A stretch of DNA of 64,000 nt, from positions 4,061,322 to 4,125,321 of the forward strand of contig NZ_CP039543.1 of the NCBI RefSeq assembly GCF_013085545.1. The letters are read 5' to 3'. The notes beneath the pieces are model-generated. The model had not been told where the DNA came from. It saw only the letters and a list, made by a program, of their open reading frames with translations, and searched no databases. Positions 41,714 to 49,856 of the stretch are shown here, piece after piece. The translations under genes were made by a program, and so were the position numbers. Each line of letters opens with the position of its first letter. Within the stretch, counting starts at the first letter, position 1. This DNA is from Oceanidesulfovibrio marinus (GTDB lineage: Bacteria > Desulfobacterota > Desulfovibrionia > Desulfovibrionales > Desulfovibrionaceae).

Positions 41714-43645
41714 GTGTGCGGCATCGTAGGCTTCGTCTCATGCGGTTCGCAGGGCGGCACGGATGCGGAGTCCCGTGAGTGGTTGCTGGCCATGGCCGAA
41801 AGCATGATCCACCGCGGCCCGGACGGCGGCGGCGTGTGGGTGGAGAACGGCGTTGCTTTGGGTCACCGGCGGCTTTCCATCATCGATCTGCAGACCGGCG
41901 CCCAGCCCATGGTTGATGCCTGCAACCGGGCCGTTATCGTGTTCAACGGCGAGATATATAACTTTGCCGAGCTGCGCGAGGAGCTGCGCAGCGCCGGGCG
42001 CTCTTTCCGCACCAGATCCGATACCGAGGTGCTCCTCAACGCCTATCTGACCTGGGGGCCGGGGTGTCTGGACAGGCTGGAGGGCATGTTTTCCTTTGTC
42101 ATCTGGGACAAGGAGAAACGCCGGATATTCGCAGCGCGCGACCGTTTCGGCAAAAAGCCCTTCTACTACACGCTGCAGAACGGCTACTTTGCGTTTTCCT
42201 CGGAGATCACGGCGCTGACCCGCCATCCGCGCCTCTCGTTCAGCGTGACCACCTCGGTGCTCTCGCGCTTTCTGGCCTACGAGTATGTGCCCGCGCCGGA
42301 GTCCATCTACCGGCAGGTGCGCAAGCTGCCCCCAAGCCACTACCTGATGTTCGACCTGGAGCGCTGTCCGGACGATGTCCGGCTGGAGCGGTACTGGGAG
42401 ATGCCCCTGCCGGAGGCCGAAAGCTCCAGGCGCTACAGCGGTCCCGCCGCTCTGGAGGAACGCTGCGAGGAGCTGCGCGAGCTGCTGCGCCGCGCCGTGC
42501 GCCGGCGCCTGGTAAGCGACGTGCCCCTGGGGCTGTTTCTGAGCGGCGGCGTGGACTCCTCCGCCGTGGCCGTCACCATGGCCTCCATGGTGGACAGCGT
42601 GCAGACTTTTTCCGCGGCCTTTTCCGAGGAGAGCTACGACGAATCGCCGTACGCAAGGCAGGTAGCCGAGCTCATCGGCTCGGATCACCACGAGTACATG
42701 CTTTCGGCCCATGGCTGCGGCGAGCACCTGCCCGAGATCGTCTCCCGACTGGACGAGCCATTGGCCGACCCTTCCCTGGTGCCGACCTACCTCCTGTCCA
42801 AGGCGTCCAGAAAGCACGTGACCGTGGCCTTGGGCGGCGACGGCCCGGACGAGCTCTTCACCGGCTACGAGTACTACTACGGCTTCCGCATAGCCAAGCG
42901 GCTGCTGCGCATTCCGGAGGCCATACGCGCTCCGGCGGAGTGGGCCACCCGATTCCTGCCGGCCTCGTCCAATTACGTGAACTACCGTTTTGCGGCGAGA
43001 ATGTTCCTGGCCGGGCTGCATTGCCCCACCTGGATGCGCGTGCAACGCTGGCTCACGGCGCTTTCCTCCGAGGCGCAGCACGCCATCTGGAAGGAAAACA
43101 GGGCGCCGGACCTGGATCCTGGGACGCTGTTCGAGCCCACGCGCGAGCTTTTCGAGGCCTACCCCTCGGACGACGAGCTGGGCCGGGCCGTATACGTCTT
43201 TGCCCGGCAGTACATGACGGACTACGTGTTGATGAAGGTGGACCGCGCCAGCATGATGCACTCCCTGGAGATGCGCGCGCCGTTCCTGGACCGTGACTTG
43301 GCGGAGTTCGCCTGCCGGCTGCCCCTGCGCTTCCGGCTGCGGGGCTCCACCCGCAAGTGGCTGCTCAAAAAGGCCATGGAGCCGCTTCTGCCGGCCGAGA
43401 TCCTCAACCGGCCCAAGCGCGGGTTCCTTATCCCCGCGGCCCAATGGCTGCGCACATCGCTGAAGCCGTGCATGGACGAGCTGATGAGCGAAGAGGCGCT
43501 GCGCAGGCACAACCTGTTCGACCCCAAGGCCGTGCGGCGGATGATCGACGAGCACCACAGCGGCAGGGTGGACCACCGCAAGGCGCTGTGGACATTGTTG
43601 GTGCTGCACATCTGGCTGAACAACCACTCGCCCACCATCGAATAG
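41714..43645 (+). CDS. asnB: Asparagine synthetase, glutamine-hydrolysing
   Basis: A 643-residue AsnB-type enzyme. The N-terminal Ntn glutaminase begins with the catalytic Cys right after the initiator (MCGIVGFVS); the GTG start at 41714 is therefore fixed, with GAGGA nine bases upstream. The synthetase domain has the PP-loop motif LFLSGGVDSSAVAV and downstream FAAR-type contacts. Length fits the longer AsnB group, which includes proteins that amidate envelope polysaccharides or peptides as well as free aspartate. Its role here is not certain. Confidence 0.92.
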   Translation: MCGIVGFVSCGSQGGTDAESREWLLAMAESMIHRGPDGGGVWVENGVALGHRRLSIIDLQTGAQPMVDACNRAVIVFNGEIYNFAELREELRSAGRSFRTRSDTEVLLNAYLTWGPGCLDRLEGMFSFVIWDKEKRRIFAARDRFGKKPFYYTLQNGYFAFSSEITALTRHPRLSFSVTTSVLSRFLAYEYVPAPESIYRQVRKLPPSHYLMFDLERCPDDVRLERYWEMPLPEAESSRRYSGPAALEERCEELRELLRRAVRRRLVSDVPLGLFLSGGVDSSAVAVTMASMVDSVQTFSAAFSEESYDESPYARQVAELIGSDHHEYMLSAHGCGEHLPEIVSRLDEPLADPSLVPTYLLSKASRKHVTVALGGDGPDELFTGYEYYYGFRIAKRLLRIPEAIRAPAEWATRFLPASSNYVNYRFAARMFLAGLHCPTWMRVQRWLTALSSEAQHAIWKENRAPDLDPGTLFEPTRELFEAYPSDDELGRAVYVFARQYMTDYVLMKVDRASMMHSLEMRAPFLDRDLAEFACRLPLRFRLRGSTRKWLLKKAMEPLLPAEILNRPKRGFLIPAAQWLRTSLKPCMDELMSEEALRRHNLFDPKAVRRMIDEHHSGRVDHRKALWTLLVLHIWLNNHSPTIE

Positions 43646-43676
43646 CCGCACGCATCCCCTTGCCAAGGTCCATCTC

Positions 43677-44480
43677 GTGCGCTACCAGGGACTTATGGAA
43701 GAAAATCCCCCCCAGCAAACGGCGCCTGAGCAGCAGCAGAAGAAGGACTTCGATCTCGTGCTCGTGCCCATGGAGGGCGTGGTCGCGTATTGGCTGTCTC
43801 TGTCCAAGCTGCTGGGCAACGCCCGCAAGGTAGCCAAGCAGGTTGGGGAAGAGGCGCAGTACACCAGCGAGCCGTTCATCCATCACCTTCTGGAAGTGGC
43901 CTTCAGCGACGCGCCGGAGCCGTTCGTGCGGCGTCTGGGCCAGGCCAAGCGCGACGCGCTGCTGGACTCCCTGAGCCGCAAGCTCGACCTGATGCGCATG
44001 TCGATCCTGGACATCGTGGCGGCCGAGAATCCCCGCAAGACGCTGGCAAAGATGACCGCGCAGTACACCTTCCCGCCTTTGAACGAGGAGAAGGCCTTTC
44101 GCTATGTGCAGGACCTCGCCGCCATGGCCGAGAAGGACCCGGCAGAGCGGGCCGAGTACTTCAATGTGGACCATCGGCTCAAGGTGGAGCAGCTCATCGT
44201 GGTGCTGCTGTTCTACGTGCTGTGGTCGCGGCGGGAGGGCAAGCGCAACCTGGCCAGGTTCAGCAAGCTCATCACCACGCCGTTCTATCGGGACGGCCTG
44301 GCCCTGGTGGTGGACGGCTTTGACGGCCCCTTTGTGCGCAAGCGGCTGCAGGCGCACAGGCAGTCCATTCTGGCGGATGTGGGCATGAAGATGGACGCCA
44401 GCCTGGAGATGGCCCTGGCCATCCGCAATCGCATGGAATACGAGCGCGTCTTCGAGGTGGGCAAGTCCTTCATGGTCTGA
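43677..44480 (+). CDS. Hypothetical helical protein (267 aa)
   Basis: A GTG-initiated protein with AAGG eight bases upstream; an ATG at 43695 is possible. After a Gln-rich N-terminus the chain is almost wholly helical and charged (DLVLVPMEGVVAYWLSLSKL, NVDHRLKVEQLIVVLLFYVL), with no signal peptide. I do not recognise the family. It follows asnB by 31 bases and is probably co-transcribed. Confidence 0.7.
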   Translation: MRYQGLMEENPPQQTAPEQQQKKDFDLVLVPMEGVVAYWLSLSKLLGNARKVAKQVGEEAQYTSEPFIHHLLEVAFSDAPEPFVRRLGQAKRDALLDSLSRKLDLMRMSILDIVAAENPRKTLAKMTAQYTFPPLNEEKAFRYVQDLAAMAEKDPAERAEYFNVDHRLKVEQLIVVLLFYVLWSRREGKRNLARFSKLITTPFYRDGLALVVDGFDGPFVRKRLQAHRQSILADVGMKMDASLEMALAIRNRMEYERVFEVGKSFMV

Positions 44481-44502
44481 CCCTCCACGCCGCAGCACAT
44501 CG

Positions 44503-44517
44503 AAAAATTCCGCAGCG
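44503..44517. repeat. 15-bp direct repeat, right copy
   Basis: Second AAAAATTCCGCAGCG, 23 bases after the unknown gene's stop. The rest of the gap 44481-44672 shows no gene or clear terminator. Confidence 0.5.
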
Positions 44518-44672
44518 AGGATCGCGCTCAGAGGCCGCGGTTCTTTCCCAACTCCCGCACATTCCGTAAAGCCGCGCCGCCCTATTCCTGGGCGCAGGGC
44601 GCAATAACCCCGGCAACCATCGGGCGCACGCCGTCCGGCGGGCGGTCATTTCACGTTTTCAGGGCAAGAGGC

Positions 44673-45734
44673 TCAGCCGCAGGAGCGCGAGAGCGGCGCC
44701 AGGGTGAGCCCCCGGCGCACCGGCTCCACATGGAATGTCGCGGCGTCCAGGGAGATGACGGCGGCCGGTTCGGGCTGGGCGCCCGATGCCCCCAGGCGGC
44801 CATGGGCGATGGAGACGGCTTTGTTCTCGAACCAGACGGTGAGGGGGTCCGGCGCTTCTATCATGCCCTCGGAGTCGTCCGGCGTGGCCATGGAGGAGCT
44901 GCAGAGGTCCTCGGCGTCGCGGGGGGCGAAGCGCAAGGTCGAGCCGTCGGCCTGCTCCACGCGGATGATGTCCTGGACCGTGGTCGCGCGGGCTACAGAG
45001 CCGTCCGGGGCAAAGGCCAGGGAGTTCACGTCGCCGGAGATGGCCTCCGGATCGGGATCAAAGGCGTGGATGACGCCGATGGGCGTTTGCATGGCCAGGG
45101 CCGTGGCCGGCTCGAAGGAGGCGAGGGAGCCGTCCGCATGGAGCGCAAAGCCGACGCGGGCGCGCGCCGGGCCAACCGGGGTGCGGAGAGTGACGGTTTC
45201 GCCGGGCCAGAGCGTGGCGCTCCGCAAGGCGCCGTCCGGATCGAGGCGGAAGTTGATATATCGCGCAGTCTGCGCCGCGCCGTCGTCAGCTTCTTCGGGG
45301 AGCAGCGAGGCGGGCAGGGGCAGCGCGATCTCCGGCGCCAGGGCATACTCGTCCTGCCAGCTCCAGAAGGCGGAGAGCTTGCCGTTGCACGGGAAGATGC
45401 GCTTGAGCGATCCGTTCTCGTGGAAGGTGACGAGCTCGGCTGGCAGCGGTCCCAGCGGTGTGTCCAGGGTCTGCGTGGTCTCCAGGGCCAGGGACTCCAG
45501 CCGGCCCTCGGCATCCAGGCGGATGGCGGCCAGCCGCGGCCGGCGGCTTTCGTCGTCGCCGGTGTACTGCGGCACGAGATCGCCCCACGAGGTGTGGATG
45601 ACGTGCTCGCCGTTCACAAAGGCGCGCTTGACGCGGCCGTTGTCATGGTGCTCGGCGACGATGACGCCGGGAATTTCGGTTTCCTGGATATGGCGTGATG
45701 CAACAATGGCGAGTGTGACCTGAGGGTCTGGCAT
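44673..45734 (-). CDS. Hypothetical protein of repeated beta units (353 aa)
   Basis: A 353-residue protein whose sequence shows short repeating strand patterns of the type V-x-F-x-x-N/D-G-S-L (VTFHENGSLKRIFPCNGKLS, FALHADGSLASFEPA, LAFAPDGSVARATT), like MORN/WG-type repeats. No signal peptide is seen. It follows the ParA gene by 36 bases on the same strand and is likely the third gene of the RHH-ParA operon. Its function is unknown. Confidence 0.7.
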   Translation of the reverse strand: MPDPQVTLAIVASRHIQETEIPGVIVAEHHDNGRVKRAFVNGEHVIHTSWGDLVPQYTGDDESRRPRLAAIRLDAEGRLESLALETTQTLDTPLGPLPAELVTFHENGSLKRIFPCNGKLSAFWSWQDEYALAPEIALPLPASLLPEEADDGAAQTARYINFRLDPDGALRSATLWPGETVTLRTPVGPARARVGFALHADGSLASFEPATALAMQTPIGVIHAFDPDPEAISGDVNSLAFAPDGSVARATTVQDIIRVEQADGSTLRFAPRDAEDLCSSSMATPDDSEGMIEAPDPLTVWFENKAVSIAHGRLGASGAQPEPAAVISLDAATFHVEPVRRGLTLAPLSRSCG

Positions 45735-45770
45735 GGTGGGGTACCGGTACGACAGGGGAAAAAGGATTGA

Positions 45771-46637
45771 TCAGATTTCGTCGCCGCGCAGCACGTCCTT
45801 CACGAGGTCCCTGTAGTCCTCTACGACCTTGTCGCCGCCGGCGTACTCGAAGATGGTCATGCCGTAGGCTGGTGCTTCGCTGATACGCGTGCTGTAGCGG
45901 ATGGGCGTGCAGATGTACTTGCCGTAGAACTTCTCCAGGCTGCGGAGGATGGCGCGGGAGTTCTCCGTGGGCTTGGCCAGGAAGAGCGGCAGGATGTACT
46001 TGAGCCGGATTTCCTTGTTGTGCGCCCGGAGCTGGGAGAAGCTTTTGAGAAACTCGGACAACCCCTGCACTGGCATGATCTCCAGGGAGACGGGCACGAT
46101 AAGCTCGCGGGCGTAGAAGAGAACATTGACCGTGAGGGTGTCCCAGCTTGGCGAGGTGTCCAGGATAATGAAGTCGTAACTTTTTTCCAGCGGCGCCAGC
46201 TTGTCGGTGAGGGTTCTCTCGCCACCGTAGTCCATGCGCGTGATCATGCGCTTGACCGAGGCGAGGCTGCGGCCGCCGGTGAGGAGCCAGAGGTTCTCGC
46301 GCGCTTTGACCACGGCCTCGCTGGCGTCCATCTCGCCGAGCATGAGCTTGGCCAGGCCGTCGTTGGAGTCCACGCCGAGCATGTAGGAGGTCTGGCCCTG
46401 GGTGTCGGTGTCGACGAGCAGGACCTTGTAGCCGTTGAGGGCGAGGCCGGCTGCGAGGGTGACGGAGGTGGTGGTCTTGCCCACGCCGCCCTTGGTGATC
46501 ATGACGGAGAGCCTGCGGGCGCCCTTGAGCGTGAAGCGGTGATCGCACGCTTCGCAACGGACGGTGACATTGCCGGCCGGGAGCTTGGAAGCGTCGACGG
46601 ACCTCTTGCGCTGGCAGTTTGGGCAGACAATTTCCAT
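45771..46637 (-). CDS. ParA-type ATPase with N-terminal zinc finger
   Basis: A 288-residue protein. Residues 1-37 form an MJ0042-type zinc ribbon (CPNCQRKRSVDASKLP...CEACDHRF; two CxxC pairs). A ParA/MinD domain follows with the deviant Walker A TKGGVGKTTT, Walker A' VDTDTQGQTS and Walker B FIILDTSP. The finger fused to ParA is unusual. It would form ATP-dependent dimers on DNA or membrane and position cargo. It is 18 bases after the RHH gene; no ParB is encoded here. No clear ribosome binding site precedes the ATG. Confidence 0.88.
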   Translation of the reverse strand: MEIVCPNCQRKRSVDASKLPAGNVTVRCEACDHRFTLKGARRLSVMITKGGVGKTTTSVTLAAGLALNGYKVLLVDTDTQGQTSYMLGVDSNDGLAKLMLGEMDASEAVVKARENLWLLTGGRSLASVKRMITRMDYGGERTLTDKLAPLEKSYDFIILDTSPSWDTLTVNVLFYARELIVPVSLEIMPVQGLSEFLKSFSQLRAHNKEIRLKYILPLFLAKPTENSRAILRSLEKFYGKYICTPIRYSTRISEAPAYGMTIFEYAGGDKVVEDYRDLVKDVLRGDEI

Positions 46638-46655
46638 CGGAGTATTTGCGCGTAC

Positions 46656-47162
46656 TTACATTTTCCGTTGGATATTCTTCACCAGGAGCTTGAGCATGAG
46701 ACTGTTCTTGCCTTTCATCTCGAACTCCCGCAGGGCGATACGCAAGGCGATGGTGACAATGTCGGACATGGTCACGTACGAGCGCATCTCCGGCGGGACC
46801 AGCTTCTTGACCTGATACTTGGCCGAGCGCAGCCGTGTGTGCAGCTTTTTGGGGAAGTAGACGGTGGCCTTTTTCTTGTTGCGCGGGGCCTGGGCCAGAC
46901 GGAAGGAGCGCAGCTCCTGATCGATGTCCTCGTCCCTGTCTTCGTCCACCAGGGCTGCACGGCCGGCCGGACCCAGATCGTCGTAGGAGTTGGAGAGCCG
47001 GAACGAGCGGTGCCGCCGCTCGCTGATCTCCTTGGGGTCGCGGTAGAGGAGTGCGTTCAGGTCCTCGGCGTCGGGAATGGTCTCGTCACGTTGCGCACTG
47101 GTAAGCAGCTCAGCGAGCACGTCCTGAACAACGTCTTTTTTTTTCGTTTCATCTGCGGCCAT
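46656..47162 (-). CDS. Ribbon-helix-helix partner of ParA
   Basis: A 168-residue protein. After a charged, probably disordered N-terminus (1-95), the C-terminal 70 residues read as a ribbon-helix-helix domain: strand KKATVYFPKKLHTRLR, then helices ending VTMSDIVTIALRIALREFE. It has the position and features of the centromere-binding adaptor in type Ib ParA systems. AAGGA seven bases before the ATG supports the start. Codons 7-9 are nine consecutive A, a possible slippage site. Confidence 0.75.
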   Translation of the reverse strand: MAADETKKKDVVQDVLAELLTSAQRDETIPDAEDLNALLYRDPKEISERRHRSFRLSNSYDDLGPAGRAALVDEDRDEDIDQELRSFRLAQAPRNKKKATVYFPKKLHTRLRSAKYQVKKLVPPEMRSYVTMSDIVTIALRIALREFEMKGKNSLMLKLLVKNIQRKM

Positions 47163-47224
47163 GCGTTAATCCTTGAGGCTGCGTGCTGCTACTCTGAAAT
47201 TTTTCGGGCCTCGGTATCCAACCA

Positions 47225-47261
47225 TACAGGAAAGCTGGGAGAATTTCCAGGATTTCCTGTA
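47225..47261. promoter_or_regulatory. Dyad upstream of the RHH-parA operon (candidate operator/centromere)
   Basis: TACAGGAAA (47225-47233) and TTTCCTGTA (47253-47261) are perfect inverted arms, with inner CTGG/CCAG (47235-47238, 47247-47250) extending the symmetry. It lies 63 bases before the RHH start in the gap 47163-47378, where RHH proteins typically autoregulate and, in plasmid systems, build the partition complex. Confidence 0.5.
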
Positions 47262-47378
47262 CGTTTCTTTTCATTCCCATGGAATTGCAGCGGGCTGCAG
47301 GACGCAGGGGCCGCCGCAAAAGGGCCTGGAGCGGACCGTGGTTCGCGAAAAAAGGCGATCAGACTGCGCCGGAAACGG

Positions 47379-49712
47379 CTATGAGGCGGTTGGGCAATCC
47401 ACGGCAGGGTCGAAGGGTTCCCGCACGCAGGAGTTGCCTTCGATGTTCTTGGCCAGCTTTTTCACCTCGGCCACGCGTTCCGAGAGGCCGTCCATGGAGA
47501 AGCGTTCCTGGAAGGTGCAGTCCAGCACGGCCAGGGAAAGGCTGACCAGCGGGAACTGCCGCACCTGGCCGTCGCGGCCCTTGCCCACGATGTAGCCGCG
47601 TTCGATGTCCTCGTCCCTGTACAGGGAAGGCGTCTCCTCGGCGAAGACCGCCAGCACGGTGTCGCAGATGGCCTGCACGTGGCCGGGTTCGGCCAGAATG
47701 ATGAAGTCGTCGCCGCCCACATGGCCCACGAAGTCGCGCTGGTTGCCCACCTGGTCCACAGCGAGGGTCAGGGTGCGGGCCGTGAGCAGGATGATCTTGT
47801 CGCCGCGCTCGAAACCGAAGACGTCGTTGTAGACCTTGAAGTTGTCCAGGTCCACGTAGACCATGGAGGTCTGCTGGCGATTCTTGACGCGCTTCTCCAG
47901 CTCCCGTTCGATGACCACGTTGCCCGGAAGGCCGGAGAGGGGGTTGGCGCCTTTGGCCAGCTCCACCTGCATCTCGGCCAGCTTGTCCAGCATGCCCTGG
48001 ACCGAGACCGCGCCCAGCAGACGGCCGTTCTCCGTGACCACGATGTCGTCGTACACCTTGGTGCCTTCGCGGCTCATGGCGGCGCGGGCCGCCTCCTCCA
48101 CGGACATCTCCACGTCGATGACCAGCGGATGCGTGTCCATGATCCGGCCTACCTCGCGGTAGTAGTAGAGCGACATGCCGAACTGCGTGGAGAGGTGGCG
48201 GTCCATGTTGTACTGCATGAGCAGGCCCACAGGGGCCTCGTTCTCCACCACCACCACGCTGGTCTGCGGCGGCTGGTCGGCCAGCATGGCCTTGACCTCC
48301 TTGACCGTGATCTCCGGGCAGACAGAGCACGCCGGGCGGACCAGCTCCCGCACCGGGGAGAAGCCCTGCCATCCGGCGGTGTCGGCCGGGTCGTAGACCG
48401 TCTTGGCCGGGATGGTCACACTGGGGCTGGCTTTCTGCTGCGCGGGCTTGCCGATGAGGTTGCCCTGGCCGCCGTCCACTCCCATGGAGACCAGGGAGGA
48501 GAGCTCGGTTTCGGTCTCGATGCCCACGGCGATGATGGATGCGCCCAACTTGCCGGCGAGGAAGGCCAGGGTCTCCACCATGCTGCGGTGGTAGGGATTG
48601 GAGTCGATGCCGTCGATAAGCGAGAGGTCGATCTTGATGTAGTCGGGGCGGATCTGGGTGAGGTTGCGCAGGCTGGAGTCGCCGGAGCCCACGTCGTCTA
48701 TGGCGATGGCGAAGCCTTCCTTGCGGAAGCTCTCGATGGCCTTGAAGAACATGGTCATGTCGCGGAAGCCCTGGCGCTCGGCAAACTCCAGGACAACGTT
48801 CTGCGGGGTCAGGCCGTACGGCTCGATCAGATTCCTGAGCTGCCCGGCGGAGAAGCCGGGGTTGTTCACGTCCTCGTTCAGGTTGTTCAGGAAGAGCTTC
48901 TGGTGGGGTTCCAGACCGCCCAGGCTCTGCAACGCCTTGTCACGGCAGAGCGCCTCCAGCTCGAAGGTGCAGTCAAGCTCTCCGGCAAGCTGGAACAGGG
49001 TCTGCGGCGGCTCGAAGAAGCTGTTCTCCGGCCCGCGGGAAAAGGCTTCCCAGCCGACGACCCCGCCGTGCTTGAACTCGATGACCGGCTGGAAGCAGGT
49101 GGTGATCCGGCCTTTTTCCAGAATCCATCTGAACTCGTCGTAGAGCGGCAGGGAGGCCAGCTCCTTGGGCTCGCCGGCAAAGCGGCGGGAGTGGCAGTAC
49201 GCCTTGAAAAGGACCTCGGAAAACGGCCCCTGCTGGCGCGGCGGGATGTAGGCGTATCCGGCCATCACGTCGCCTATGCCCTTGGTGGAGGACAACAGGG
49301 ACCTGTTGATTCGTTCGCGCACCTGGATGCGGAAGAGCTGCGTGGCGTTGGCGAATGAAACCACGTCCTCGGAGATGCAGAAGGCGAGGAAGACGCAGCA
49401 GAAGCCGATCCGTTCCGAAAACAGGAACCGGGCGTGGTGGAAAATGTTGGGAATCTCGCGAATGGCCTCGTACTCCAGGGTGTCCATGATGCGTGGTCCA
49501 AGGATGTCCTGGTCTGGAGAGCGCAGGGAGTAGAAGTCCTTGAGCTCCAGGGTGACGATGCCGATATGCTCGTTGGTGTAGCACGCGCGGAGCTGACGGG
49601 AAGCGTCCTCGCCGAAGAAGGCGAGCAGCGCATGACCGTTGGAGTCTTCCGAGCCGACAGGTTCCGAGTACTGCAGTTTTTTGGAGAAGAATTTGCGAAG
49701 CGCGGCCATCAT
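47379..49712 (-). CDS. EAL-CBS-GGDEF cyclic-di-GMP protein
   Basis: A 777-residue cytosolic protein. An N-terminal region (1-195) of unknown fold precedes an EAL domain with its acidic and metal residues readable (GWEAFSRG, LFLNNLNED, VLEFAERQ, IDDVGSGDSSL, YIKIDLSLI, VGIETETEL). A CBS pair (about 470-590) and a C-terminal GGDEF domain with HVGGDDFIIL follow. In the GGDEF signature the fourth residue is Asp instead of Glu, so cyclase activity is doubtful, whereas phosphodiesterase activity is plausible. AAGGAG lies four and seven bases before two adjacent ATGs; either may be used. Confidence 0.9.
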   Translation of the reverse strand: MMAALRKFFSKKLQYSEPVGSEDSNGHALLAFFGEDASRQLRACYTNEHIGIVTLELKDFYSLRSPDQDILGPRIMDTLEYEAIREIPNIFHHARFLFSERIGFCCVFLAFCISEDVVSFANATQLFRIQVRERINRSLLSSTKGIGDVMAGYAYIPPRQQGPFSEVLFKAYCHSRRFAGEPKELASLPLYDEFRWILEKGRITTCFQPVIEFKHGGVVGWEAFSRGPENSFFEPPQTLFQLAGELDCTFELEALCRDKALQSLGGLEPHQKLFLNNLNEDVNNPGFSAGQLRNLIEPYGLTPQNVVLEFAERQGFRDMTMFFKAIESFRKEGFAIAIDDVGSGDSSLRNLTQIRPDYIKIDLSLIDGIDSNPYHRSMVETLAFLAGKLGASIIAVGIETETELSSLVSMGVDGGQGNLIGKPAQQKASPSVTIPAKTVYDPADTAGWQGFSPVRELVRPACSVCPEITVKEVKAMLADQPPQTSVVVVENEAPVGLLMQYNMDRHLSTQFGMSLYYYREVGRIMDTHPLVIDVEMSVEEAARAAMSREGTKVYDDIVVTENGRLLGAVSVQGMLDKLAEMQVELAKGANPLSGLPGNVVIERELEKRVKNRQQTSMVYVDLDNFKVYNDVFGFERGDKIILLTARTLTLAVDQVGNQRDFVGHVGGDDFIILAEPGHVQAICDTVLAVFAEETPSLYRDEDIERGYIVGKGRDGQVRQFPLVSLSLAVLDCTFQERFSMDGLSERVAEVKKLAKNIEGNSCVREPFDPAVDCPTAS

Positions 49713-49856
49713 CGCACTCCTTGTGCTGTTTCAAACACCCCCGAGTGATCAAGCCCAACGGGGAATACCTTTGAGGGATAGTGAAACCTCGTTACACGAG
49801 TATGACAAAGGCAATGCGCTTTGGCGGAGAGGCCGGAATCATGGACGATCAAAGAC

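Noticed and set aside
41738-43666. Long minus-strand open frame (642 codons) opposite asnB
   Set aside because: asnB is unmistakable on the plus strand; the antisense frame has shadow composition and no ribosome binding site.
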